Assembly (NCBI GenBank): GCA_026120035.1
Contig: JALRME010000018.1
Coordinates: 62,001-126,000 of the forward strand
Direction of reading: 5' to 3'
DNA length: 64,000 nucleotides
Source of the DNA: Coleophoma eucalyptorum
Lineage: Eukaryota > Ascomycota > Leotiomycetes > Helotiales > Dermateaceae
This document shows positions 49,197 to 60,787 of the stretch, piece after piece. The stretch's first letter is position 1. The number at the start of each line of letters is the position of its first letter. The notes below the pieces were generated by a model. It had not been told where the DNA came from. It saw only the letters and a list, made by a program, of their open reading frames with translations, and made no database searches. The translations under genes and the position numbers were made by a program.

Positions 49197-50937
49197 ATGA
49201 GTAGTCACAGGGACGAAGGAAATAACAACACTGCTGATTCGGGGAGCACCACAGCCGACAGGAAGGGGGAAGCCGCAGATGATGACCACAAATCAGCAAA
49301 GACAGCAGCTGCAAGGCGCATGAAGAAGAGGGAACTGGATCGAAAATGTCAGCGTATGGCTAGAGACCGCACAAAGGCGAGAATGGCGTACTTGGAAGGA
49401 CTAGTGGAAGAGTTTCAACAACGAGACTCCAGCGGTCATATTGCTGCTCTGATGTCGCAGTTGGCTGAAGTGCGGAAAGAAAGAGATACCCTTGCTCGAA
49501 CGCTCCAGTCCATTGCGAAGCTCAGTAAGGACCACCAGGAACCTCCTCCTAGTACGGCTTGTGCTACAGACACTGCAAATGTGCGATCACTGCAAGAGCA
49601 TACACCGTCAGTAGTAATGTCGACAGATATGAAGCATATCGCCTCGAACTTAATTATGCTGCCGCAGGACAACCATCATTTAAGAGGCCCAGCACAACAC
49701 ATGAGTGGTACCACACGCCAAGATGAAATCCCGTTTGGGGTAACATTGACATTTCCATGGGAAACTGGTATGGAACCTACAGCTCAAGGGTTCGAGATAG
49801 ACGATTTTGGAATGGGAGCCCTGCCAAACACGTTTCCTGAGATTGTGATCAACACAAGTACAGTTGAAACGGCATCACCACCTACGCGATCACAAAACTG
49901 GGAGCCTGTAATACCACCGTCAGAAGAGGGTTGTGATTGTAGTATTCCTTCGTATGTTACTCCCCCAACCAGGCGAAGGAACCAATGGCGCTTTGCCGAT
50001 GAGATACTTACCGCCACAACGGCCCCTCATACAAGATTGCTGATTCAGAAAGAATCACAAGAAATAATCGAAGATGTGCTAGTGCGGGCCATTGTTGATG
50101 GTTGGGAAAGCGTCGAGCAAGAGCTCAAACAATATCCATCCTGGCAAATGTTGAGGAAGATAGACGAGGAACTGTTTTCCCCATGCTCAAAGGTTGAAAG
50201 GTTGGCGGTCATGCGAGCGATGGGCCTCCTGATAGCATACCATGCAATAGGTACGCCTGATCGAGCAGCTAAACTGCCATGGTGGTATTCCAGAGAGCCC
50301 TTACAATTAGAAGCATCTGTTCCACATTCCTATGCCACAGAGTTTCTTGCATGGTGAGTGATCAAAACCAGACTCAATCATAGGAAGCCTAAGGTAACTT
50401 GACTGATTCCGGGCCAGGCCAGCACTGCGCGGACGCTTTGCATTCTCTCAACATCGGTATTGCGCCAACACTTTCTGGGACCTCTTCCGCACCAGCTTCT
50501 GTGTTATATGGCCATACGAACTACGTGATTGCTTCACACGAGACAAACAAACCGGCGTTTATCGCATTTCGCCTGCTTTTGACACACAGCTTCAAGATAT
50601 ACGCACCTGGAGTATGGGCCGGCAATTCTTTCGGGAATATCCCGAACTGTATAATGACATTCCTGCTATTGATCATATTCCCGGTCACATAAGTGAACCA
50701 CCAATGCCATTGTGCAATCCAGGCCATCTGCGGGCGCTGAAACGACCTTTGGCCCAGCAGCAAGCTCAACATCTTCATCGAAGTCGACGACAAGATTATA
50801 CCAATACCAGTCTTAGCAGTCCACGGGGGAAAGATGAGAGGGAGGTGGCCAGGCGACATAACATACCATTGAATAGACTAATACCCGTTGTAACCGCTGC
50901 TCAGCAACAGTTCTCTAACACAAATGCCTATGCTTGA
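49197..50937 (+). CDS. bZIP-type transcription factor with DUF3425 domain
   Basis: Exons 49197..50353 and 50418..50937, 558 residues. The basic region AARRMKKRELDRKCQRMARDRTKARMAYLEGLV (residues about 40-70) has the N-x7-R-like layout of fungal bZIP proteins, although the usual Asn is Asp/Lys here, as in the DUF3425-associated branch. A short leucine-zipper-like helix follows (about 74-110). The middle is low complexity. The C-terminal DUF3425 domain runs from about residue 325: YPSWQMLRKIDEELFS, RLAVMRAMGLLIAYH, WWYSREPLQLEASVPHS, then across the intron LRGRFAFSQHRYCANTFWDLF and VIWPYELRDCF. Such regulators are numerous in filamentous fungi and often tied to stress or secondary metabolism. 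No target can be named. The ATG at 49,197 is the first in frame. Confidence 0.88.
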
Positions 50938-52353
50938 TGGACAAGTGTTTGGCGCTCTTTAACCTATGTATACAACAAGTTATTGTATTAGCAACGGACC
51001 CTTTATTGTTTTTGTATGATATATTATGAGATCTCTTGTGCTTGAGCTTAGCTCTATGTTCCTTTTCTGCCTGCTAAAGATCTTTGAGCTACTTGAGCTG
51101 CTTGAGCTACTTAACTTGACGTATTTTCCTCTCTCATATGCAGTGTCTGGCTAGCTCTTCTCTAAAAACCCCTGTAATTGTTTTCGCCTTGCGACCTTTA
51201 CTAAAGCAGGGAGAGTTCTCCTTGTACACCTTGATAATCACTTCTTTGCACAGAGAACGAAACAGAGAAACACCTAGACTTAAGCTCCGAACGGCCTTTC
51301 CATTTCACGATGTCCATGAGTTCTGACTCCTTCAACTCATCTTGCAGTACTAATGAGTTAAACGACTAGTGGCCAGACACTACGCACACTGCAGACCCTT
51401 CAAAGCCCGCCGCCACTGTGGCCGAACCAAAAATGTGCGAAAACCCCTCCCTTATTTATTTCAGTAGAGTGTAAAATAAAACTTCATGTGGTGCTTTCCC
51501 GCAGAAGTGAAGTTATTCTCAAGGAACTCGCGGGTTGGTATATTGCAAATAGAAACCCAGCAACAACTACGTCATTGAGCACATCATATCTTCGAAGAAA
51601 GCCTTTCGACTCCACTCAATGGAGGGGCAACAGATCAAAGCTTTTCAGTGTTGAGCAATCATGAAACTCAACGCAGGGGGACATGACGCCTGGGACATGG
51701 CGATGGAGCAAGAAAAGTAGGCCTTTGTGAGGTTCGTGGCATCTAATTGCCCTATCGCTCCTTCCTAAGCCCCGCCGAGTCAATAGCAGAGTTACTGTAT
51801 CATCCACCGCCACTTTCTTATCGCGGACTGGCTCGCTGCCTTGCTGCGCTGGTCGGACAACAGGCTCAAGTCACGTGACTCAGTGGTGGGCATGAAGTGT
51901 GTCAACAGAAACGTTGCCTCAGAACACGTGTTCATGGAAGTTGTAGGTGAAAGATGCGAAAATGAATGGCGAAAAGATGCAAGGATGGAAGAGTCATATG
52001 CAAATGTGATGGTGAAGCGTGTCGCGTTGTGTTGTGTAGAAGGCGGCGTCCCTGGGTAGTTATCGAATTGTCTGGAAGCCTCACGAACTGCATAGACACA
52101 CTTGCTCCTGGCTAAGTACCTAGCGAGAAACGAGAAAAAAGCTGGCCTAGCAAACAGCAAGGCTCAGATCAACATCTCAAAACTCTACACCACTCCAAAA
52201 CAACGTTCGACCCCACGCAAAAGAGAAGGACATAACCACAGCTTTCTTTCCTACCACCCAACCTCTCTCCTATCGTCGCGAACATCGAAGGAGTCGCTTC
52301 GTGTTCCCTCCTAAACTTTTTCTAAAGACGTCAAATCGGATAAGCCGCGAAAA
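50938..52353. other. hsp88 promoter region and bZIP-gene 3' flank
   Basis: About 1.4 kb. GAGCTACTTGAGCTGCTTGAGCTACTT, an imperfect 10-bp tandem repetition, is visible at about 51,087-51,116 in the 3' flank. The 52,120-52,350 stretch is a C-rich 5' UTR. I looked for canonical heat-shock elements (alternating GAA/TTC at 5-bp spacing) and found only imperfect arrays. Confidence 0.5.
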
Positions 52354-54869
52354 ATGAGTGGTGAGTTTGTTGTCAATATACCCCACTGCCCTCCCTTAAC
52401 CCCTCTACGCTCTGAGCTCAACTTGATCTTGATGCTAACCTGCCCTCTTTTGCGCAGTCGTCGGTGTAGATTTTGGAACTCTTAACACCGTCATCGCGGT
52501 CGCAAGAAACCGTGGTGTCGATGTTGTAAGTTCTACCCAGCACCTTCCCAATCCTCTGCAGAATACTGACTGATAGTGCGCAGATTGCCAATGAGGTCTC
52601 CAACCGTGCTACTCCGTATGCCTAACCCCCCTTACCTTCCAATACGATTGAATTCCAACGGCTGACTTCTTTATAGATCATTAGTTGGCTTTGGACCCAA
52701 GAACCGATATCTCGGTGAGCCAGCAAAGACACAAGAGATCTCCAACCTCAAGAACACCGTTGGCAACCTCAAGCGATTAGCAGGACGCGCTTTGAGCGAC
52801 CCAGAACTTCAGATCGAGGCTCAATATGTCTCTGCCCCTCTGGTCGACATCAATGGACAAGTCGGAGCAGAGGTCACATATCTGGGAAAGAAGGAGCGGT
52901 TCACAGCCACTCAACTTATCTCTATGTACTTGAGCAAGGTCAAGGCAACTGCTTCTGCGGAGTTGAAGCTTCCAGTTTCAGACTTGGTGATGAGCGTACC
53001 CGCATGGTTCACAGATGTCCAAAGAAGAAGTCTTATGGATGCTGCCGAAATTGCTGGCCTTAAACTTCTCCGCCTCATGAACGACACTACTGCGTCCGCT
53101 CTTGGATACGGTATTACCAAACTCGATCTCCCAACTGCCGAAGAGAAGCCACGAAGAGTAGCATTCATCGATATCGGACACAGCAACTACACATGTTCTA
53201 TTGTTGAGTTCAGAAAGGGTGAATTGACTGTCAAGTCAACGGCTTATGATCGTCACTTTGGTGGACGTGATTTTGACAAGGCTCTGGTTGATCACTTTGC
53301 TGCCGAGTTCAAGGAGAAGTACAAGATCGACATCAAGTCCAACGGCAAGGCTATGGTCCGTGTTCAGGCTGCTGCCGAGAAGTTGAAGAAGATCTTGTCC
53401 GCCAACAGCCAAGCTCCTCTTAACATTGAGTCTTTGATGAACGATGTTGATGTTGCATCTATGTTGAAGCGAGAGGAGCTCGAAGCTCTTGTCGAGCCTC
53501 TTCTCAAGCGCGCCGCCGTTCCGCTTGAACAGGCTCTCGCCGAGGCCAAGTTGAAGGTCGAGGATATCGATATTGTCGAGCTTGTTGGTGGATGCACACG
53601 TGTACCAGCACTGAAGGATACTATCCAGAAGTTCTTCAACAAGCCACTCTCTTTCACCCTGAACCAGGACGAGGCTGTTGCTCGCGGTTGTGCCTTCAGC
53701 TGCGCTATTCTCTCACCTGTTTTCCGTGTTCGTGACTTCGCCATTCACGACATTGTCAACTACCCAATTGAGTTTACCTGGGAGAAATCACCGGATATTC
53801 CAGATGAGGACACCTCTTTGGTTGTCTTCAACAAGGGTAATGTTATGCCATCAACCAAGATCTTGACCTTCTACCGCAAGAACCCATTCGATCTCGAGGC
53901 AAAGTACGCCAAGCCAGAACTACTCCCTGGAAAGATCAACCCATGGATTGGAAGATTTTCAGTCAAGGGTGTTAAGTCTGACGAGAAAGATGATTTCATG
54001 ATCTGCAAGCTCAAGGCTCGTCTCAATCTCCACGGTATTTTGAATGTCGAGCAGGGTTACTATGTTGAAGATGTTGAGGTTGAGGAGCCAATACCCGAGG
54101 AGAAGACAGAGGGTGATAAGAAGGATCCAGATGTGAGCATTTTAAACCTCCCTACACCCCTGCCGCTTGTTTCTCCTGTTGTCACTTCCAACGAACCGCA
54201 GTCCAAGCGTCCTCGTTTAGAAGAAGGAACTTTGCTAACACCTTCGAAGGCCATGGACGCTGAGTCAACACCAAAGACGCGAAAGGTTAAGAAGCAAGTC
54301 CGAAAGGGCGAGCTCCCAATCTCCGCCGGCACATCTTCCCTCGATACCGACGCCAAGAACGCAGCCGCCGAGGCCGAAGCTGCCATGATCATGGAGGACA
54401 AGCTTGTTGCAGACACCGAGGAGAAGAAGAACGAGCTTGAGGCTTACATCTACGAGATGAGAAATAAGATCGATGACCAATACGCTGATTTTGCAAGCGA
54501 GAGTGAGAAGGAGAAGCTCAAGGCTAAGCTTGAGGCTAGCGAGGTAAGGCGTCCCTCAGTATTCAATCTTTTATATTAACTCGATTATAGGACTGGCTCT
54601 ATGATGAGGGTGAAGATGCCACCAAGGCTGTCTATGTCGCAAAGATGGATGAGATTCGTGCTGTTGCCGGACCAATCGCTCAGCGATACTTCGACAAGAT
54701 TGAGGAAGAGCGAGCGGCAGCACAAGCAGTAGCTGATGCTGAGGCAGCCAAGAAGCGAGAGATGGCAGAGGCCGCAAAGAAGGCCGCCATGGCTCAGGAG
54801 GCCGCCACCAAGGATGAGGACATGACCGACGCTGAGACTGCAAAGCCGGACGAGGTTACCGAGGCTTAG
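52354..54869 (+). CDS. hsp88: Hsp110-family chaperone Hsp88 (Sse1-type nucleotide exchange factor)
   Basis: Exons 52354..52360, 52458..52525, 52584..52615, 52677..54543, 54591..54869, 750 residues as read. The first exon is only 7 bp (Met, Ser plus one base). The Hsp70-like ATPase domain begins VGVDFGTLNTVIAVARN and contains RLMNDTTASALGYG, VAFIDIGHSNYTCSIV, and VELVGGCTRVPAL. The substrate-binding part follows, with an acidic linker and a Lys/Glu/Ala-rich helical lid ending near ATKDEDMTDAE. Hsp110 proteins act as exchange factors for cytosolic Hsp70 and hold unfolded proteins. A 117-bp in-frame stretch at 54,133-54,249 looks like an intron. Removing it gives 711 residues, close to the known Neurospora Hsp88, so the true protein may be the shorter form. 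Confidence 0.96.
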
Positions 54870-56003
54870 GGGAAGCAAAGGAGTTACCACTTTTCGCGGG
54901 GTGCAGTTTGCGCTTAGAGGAATAATGAAATGACTTGATGATATGGCGAGTAAGCTGGTGGCTTTTTTCTCGTTTCTCTTCCCATTGGTCTTTCCGATCA
55001 AGACGATGGATGATAGATTGATCGATTAGATTAAGACCTTGGGAATAGAATCTGGTGGGAGGGAGAGAAAAGCAACAGATAAAGAAAAGATTAAAATTGT
55101 CAAGAGCGATTTTGCATGATTGTCAATTCTTTTTTCTGTGTCCAAATTTATCTTGTTTTATAGACCGACAAACTAAAAGAAAGAGATTTCACCATATGAT
55201 TGCCAACGAATCTTTTCTTCGCCTTGTCCTTTTCTAAGCCTACGTTATGTCCCTTGCGAGTCCCTGCTGGTAATATTGAGGGATGTGGTTACCTCAGATC
55301 AGAATAGGTGCTGCTCTATGGTTTTCGAGTTCACCTTTCGAGCTAAGATAGTTAGGGACAACCCTTTTGGTTTTTGTTGCGCTGCTCATCTGCCTGCCTA
55401 CCTGCCTGCGTACTGGAAGCATTTGCTTTATATATCCTTTCTCTGCCTCACAGATAGATAGGTACGTATGGGGAATACACATACACATATACACAACAAA
55501 AAACCTCCACAAGCTATAACAGTCTCGGATTCATCGATTTACAAAAAGACAAAACAAATCTCGTGTGCTTGAAGTAAAAAAAACTTCGTATTCAAATCCG
55601 GGATCTCATTCCTCTCCCTCTCTGCTAAACATAATATTATTGTGTAACTTCTAATTCCTTTTAACGCCTATATCTTTCCCAAAAGACTCTGTCTGGGCTT
55701 CTTTTGTCCACTCGTGATTTGTACTCAAAATGCAAAGTTTTCTATCTTGCTTGTGTGTGTCGTTCCATCCTATCCATTCAACCCAAAGAGTAGACGAGAG
55801 AAAGGAACTGCAACATGGAGAAAATGCGCCCTCAAAGGTTTAGCTGGGCTAGCATGAGATAGCTAAGTCTTCCATGAATTCTTAATCAAAGGAAGTATCA
55901 TCTCCCTTTTGGTCAGAACGCCTAGATTCCAGCAACCATGTTTCGTTATCATACTATGATTTGATCTAGTTCTGATCATTATGAAATAACCCAGTCAATG
56001 CCT
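54870..56003. other. Convergent 3' spacer (hsp88 / chitin synthase)
   Basis: About 1.1 kb between convergent genes, holding their 3' UTRs. It is AT- and pyrimidine-rich, with a short CTGCCTACCTGCCTGC tandem near 55,391 and TACACATACACATATACAC near 55,480. No gene seen. Confidence 0.55.
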
Positions 56004-59000
56004 CTAAGGACGATAAGTCCTAGGAGGAGGATCCTGACGATATGGTTCCCGCTCACCTCTCCGTTGCTGCTCTGCGAGTTCGAAACCTGCATCACCGTCC
56101 TGAGAGGCAGTTCTCACGAGACTAGCGCGCGCAAGAGGGCTGCGTCCGTTACGACCGTTCCTCGTGCCATTGTTGGACGATGGTTGTGGTGCGGTCAGGG
56201 TATTCAAGGTCATCTCGTTATCCGAGGGTGGCCCTGATGAAGTGTTTGAGGCGTAGCTTTGATAGCTCTCTACCCTGTCTACTCCAGGACGGTCAGATCG
56301 CTCTACTGAATTAACAGATTCGAGTGAGTCTCTGAATCCACTCTTGCGTAACTCATCATCGCCCATCTCGTATACTCTTCCATGAGTAGTAGCTGACATG
56401 TATGCACCACCAGCTGCTCGCTGATTTGCCTGTGCCATAGCATACTTCTTACGGTCTTCCTCACCCATGATACTCTCAACGCGTCTGGGGAAGTACACTG
56501 AGTTATTGCTTGTTCCAGCAGACATCAAACTGTCGAAAGAGACTCTCGAGTTGAGATTTGGATTCTTTCCAAAATTTTGATGTGTGGTAGCGAGACTGTT
56601 CTGCGAGTCGTTCATCTGTTCGTACCAACCACCAGGTAGGAGTTGAGGAGCGTGGAAACGACCTTCCAAGCGATCAGGTGGCAATAATTGCTGTTTGACA
56701 CTTTTCTTACGTTGGGCAACGACGGCAGGTTTGAACGTTTCTGGAACAACATTAAGATCATCGCCTTCAGCGCTGGCTTGCTCAATAACTTGTTGAACGC
56801 TGGTCTGAGCATCTGCAGTCCCCGCGTCTGCTCGTGGTCCACCCCAAGTTCTCTGGCCAGCGGTAAAGATTCCATAGACCATGTAGTACCAGTTGAAGAA
56901 TGGATTGATGACGAACATGAGTGGGTAGAGCCAGACCTTGAATCGCTTGAGCTTTGCACCAAAGTAGATCATCATAAGCCAGTTAAGACCAAGAGAGATA
57001 CCAATGAATCCGACGGGGAGACTTTGGATTCTCTGGGAAGTTGAGATGATTGAAACGATCATAATGAAGAAGAGAAGAGCGGTGGTTCGAATAGTGTTCT
57101 GCATGAATCGAACCAGCGCCAGAATTGGATAGCGCTTCCAAATTCTCATGTCCGTCAGCATACAAACCTCATTCGTAATAAAACCCAAGAACCATCGACG
57201 ACGTTGTTTGATAAGAGACGTGTAGGTTTGAACTGCTTCAGTTTTGCAGAAAGCGGAAGTACACATCTGGATCTGATAGCGTTTCTTGGCTCCAATCATG
57301 AAAAGATGGGTAAGCCAACGATCCTCACCAAGATGGCATTTACCATAGTCGAAAAGATCCTCGCACTGCTCTGCCTTATCAGCGAAATAGTACTTGGCCA
57401 TTCGTCGGAAAGCTGAGAATCGGAGCATAGTCAATGCTCCTGGGAGACAAGTGACTGCGCCACATCCAGATTCAACTGTCCGTTCAAAGAGCTGGCCATG
57501 AATGTATTCCATATCCTGGAGAAGAGTAATGAGACTGTGTTTTTTGGTCGTCGAAGTAATGACACCCGTCATGGCTAACATGTCCCGGGTGTTTCCAGGG
57601 CTGAGTTCCATGTCGTAAACAAAGTTCTGGAGACAAACTCGGTCCAAGATACAATCGGAATCAATGAAGAGAATGAACAAATTATCATTGCGCTTTAGGT
57701 ACTCGGTGTATACCCTGTCAATCAGTTTGAAGGTGGCCTTTTGGCAATGTCTCTTTCCACCGTGAGGGAATCGTGATACGGTGATTCGAGCTGTTCGGTA
57801 AGCGACGTCAATACTCTTCGGGTAGGATTCCAGAGAAAGTGGAACTCCCAATGCCTCAATCGTCTTGAGATATAATTCGTCCTCCTGGTCACCATCGAAT
57901 GAAAGAAAGACATGAATGCAAGACGGTGGGTAATCACAGTCTACAACCGAATCGATGGCAGTTACCAGAATTTCTGGATCCTCTTTGTAGCAAGGCATGA
58001 CAATGACGACCTTTGGAGCTGAATGCTCGTCCAATACTTCCTTTATCCTCTTCGTTCTTCCAAGTTGATGAGTAACCAATTGGTAAACACAAAAGAGCCA
58101 GGGGATGGTCAAAAGCCCAGCAAAGGCCCAAAATCCGAACCATTGAAGAAAGGTGACCATTGCATCGGGGAAGTACTGAGTTACATGTTTCGGTAAAGGT
58201 AAAGTGACGATCATGATCGGAAGGAAGATACATCTAAAGTCTTTGGATCAGGAAACGGGGCACAGGAGAATTGATTTTGCAGCGCATACCTTAATGCTGT
58301 GAAAGTAGTGGCGATAATCACGGATAGTACCCTGACCGACCAATGTTCAGCCTTCTGGAAAACCTTGATTAAACAGTACAAAAAGGCAGCCAGCCATAAA
58401 AACCATTCTAAGAGAGCTGCTAGCATTACTGCGCCAACAATGGCAGTATATACAATCTGTTTGTCCCGTCAGCAAGTCCCCAGGAAATCTCCTGCTCGGC
58501 TATTTCACTTACGTCCTTTATAGGCCATGGTGAAGTATCGTATTGCATCTTGGGCAGAAGTTGTTGAAGGAAAGCTTTTCCTTCACCAAAGCTCCCAGGT
58601 GCGAGTTGTAGCCCTGGGGCGTGTTTGATGAGGTGCAAATTCTCAAAATAGAAGCTGTCAAATGCCGGGTGTGGAGAGCTGCATATATACGTCAGAATGT
58701 TGCTTATTCCCCTTGCATGAATATGAAAGGTGCGGTGAAGTTTAACATACAGATCACCAAGTTCCCCTGCGTCTAGGAACCGGTTTTATATGAAAGACAC
58801 AGGTGACAGCTCAAGCATGAGCCTGTATGCGGTAATCCGGCTTGGTCGTAATTCCAAAGAGGGATGCTCACTTTCGGGCCACGTCAGAGAGGAAGGATAG
58901 AATGAAAATGTAACAAGCACCAATTTGAGCTTGGCTTTCGGAGATGCACTTGAAGTTAAAAAGAGAAATAGAAGTAGTTGCGTGCTGCACTGCGGTATTA

Positions 59001-59501
59001 CAGTTGCAGTATATGCGCGAGAGTAAAGAAATGGTTCGCGTGGAAAGTTGCAGAAGCTGTGCAAGTCGAAAGAGAGAAACGTCGACCTGGAACAGTGGAC
59101 GGGTGACTAGAGGGACAGTTGCAGGTAGGACAACTCGAGGAAATAGGAAACAAAACAGCAGGTAGCGAACGACGACACGCGGGTTAAGGAGGGTAACGAA
59201 GGCGAGGAGTGAAGACTGAAGAACAGAGAATCCAGATCGGGAGATGTCTGATCCAATATACTAGAAGAGCCAAAGACTTGAGGAACCTTTTACTTTAGGA
59301 GAAGCAAAGGAGGAAGCAGACAAGCGCTTCTTGAGAGTCTGGTACCTCCACGCACTTACCGAGGATGGCAAGCAGCACAAGGTCGGACGAACCTTGGCAA
59401 GCCGCAAGCGTGAGGAGGACAGCGTCCTTACTGTTTCGAGAGGTGTCTGGTCTGAGTTCCAAGGTGGAGGGCTGGTTTGGATAGGGAGGAGGAATCGACA
59501 T
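56004..59501 (-). CDS. Chitin synthase, class VI-like (5' exons tentative)
   Basis: Well-supported exons complement(58513..58678, 58290..58456, 56004..58233). Two 5' exons are tentative: 58751..58772 (22 bp; a 16-bp version is also in phase) and 59432..59501, which carries an ATG and a GTAAGG donor, giving about 884 residues. The first intron would then be about 660 bp, unusually long here, so the start may be wrong. The enzyme polymerises UDP-GlcNAc into chitin at the plasma membrane. Catalytic motifs: VIVMPCYKEDPEILVTAIDS, FIDSDC, LGEDRWLTHLF and the signature QRRRW (KQRRRWFLGF). Several membrane segments flank the catalytic region. The C-terminal about 260 residues are Ser/Gln/Pro/Arg-rich. 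No myosin motor is present, so it is not class V/VII. Assignment to class VI rests on remembered N-terminal wording (HPAFDSFYFENLHLIKH). Confidence 0.88.
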
Positions 59502-59706
59502 CGCTCATCGACCATGCGCGACTTGACGTGACCTGTAACTTTAGCAGCGCAGAAGGGAACGAAGCGATCATGTCGGCGCCATTTGGGGGCGTTCGAGGCT
59601 TCTTAGTCTGGGGGCGCATCCCTGTAGCCACAGGCCCGAGCACGCCTAGTTGATCGCGGGCGATTCACCTCAGGGTCTGTGGTTCGCGCATCAGGCAGGC
59701 ATTGTA

Positions 59707-59766
59707 CAGGCTTTGTACCGGCTTGGTGCAGGCTTGGTGCAGGCTAGGTGCAGGCTAGGTGCAGGC
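59707..59766. repeat. Minisatellite, five copies of an 11-bp unit
   Basis: Five imperfect tandem copies of CAGGCTTGGTG / CAGGCTAGGTG, plus a partial sixth, seen directly. The last two full copies are identical. It lies upstream of the chitin synthase gene, outside any supported exon. Confidence 0.92.
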
Positions 59767-60751
59767 ATCTCCTCATGCCGAGCAAAGTGAAAAGCAACGT
59801 CAATTTCCTCGAATTCAGAGCTCAGCCAGCGACCCAGCCTGGCTTTCATGGTCCAACACTTCTCAAACAGCTTCCTCGTCCAATCAACGAAACATCTCGA
59901 CAATACGTAAGGCAGAATTTAGATCCCGTCTGACTTCCCTATTGGCCCCTTGTGAGTGTCAACCTTCGTCAAACAATACATGGCCCCCTTCTTACGTCCT
60001 GCTCAAAACTTTGTCCCTCCGCTTGACGGGCCTCGGCTTCCAACTCACCCACACATACACTGGACAGTACAATGCCATAACAGCTTCTGGTACTACTTGC
60101 CTTGTCTGACTTTAGACTTAATGGCAAACAATCCTCCGAGGTCCCGATTCGCCCCTTCGCAATATCTGACACGACTCTAGACCAGCAATAGTCCCCAAAT
60201 TTAAGATTCAATACCAACTAAACCCTCTCCCCCCTCTCCCTCTCCGACCTAGTACCGCCCGGCATCAACCAAAATCTCCATGCGAAGGCATGCAATTCGA
60301 CGGCAGACAGACTCCGGTAAGCCAACCAGAACTTCAAGCCTTCCAGCGGACCTTCCACGCTACTGTACTGCACAACACAAAACCATCCCGGCGGGCATAA
60401 CCTTAGTCCCAGAGCGGCCAGCCCAGCTCCGTGTCGCCCGTTTCAAAAGTTAAAGCTTTTGGCACCATGGCTGTGCCTCGTACAGAATAGAAATAGCCTG
60501 GTAAGCCCTTTACTCTTATGCCAGAGTGAAAAAAAAAAGCCATGCCATGGTGCTTATGGGCTCGTACTAGACTTCCACTCTTAACATGGGAAACCCATTT
60601 AGCCGACCCAAAGACTGCACAGCTCGGGATGGTTAGTAAGGAGTCTGAGACTAAGTAAAAGGGCCTGCCCACCATTATGCTTCCGCACATCAAAAGATTG
60701 AAATGATTTACCCCACGTGGGATTCTTGGTAAATTCCCCCTACTTCGCTGT

Positions 60752-60783
<32 letters not shown>

Positions 60784-60787
60784 TCTC
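60752..60787. repeat. Microsatellite (TC)n
   Basis: A nearly perfect run of TC dinucleotides with one extra C, seen directly. It sits in the chitin synthase upstream region. Confidence 0.95.

Noticed and set aside
50938..52353. Heat-shock elements in the hsp88 promoter
   Set aside because: GAA and TTC triplets are present but not in three adjacent 5-bp alternating units, so I do not claim a heat-shock element.
58786..59064. Minus-strand open frame as the first exon of the chitin synthase
   Set aside because: It ends at a stop codon and provides no donor in phase with the conserved exon at 58,513-58,678.
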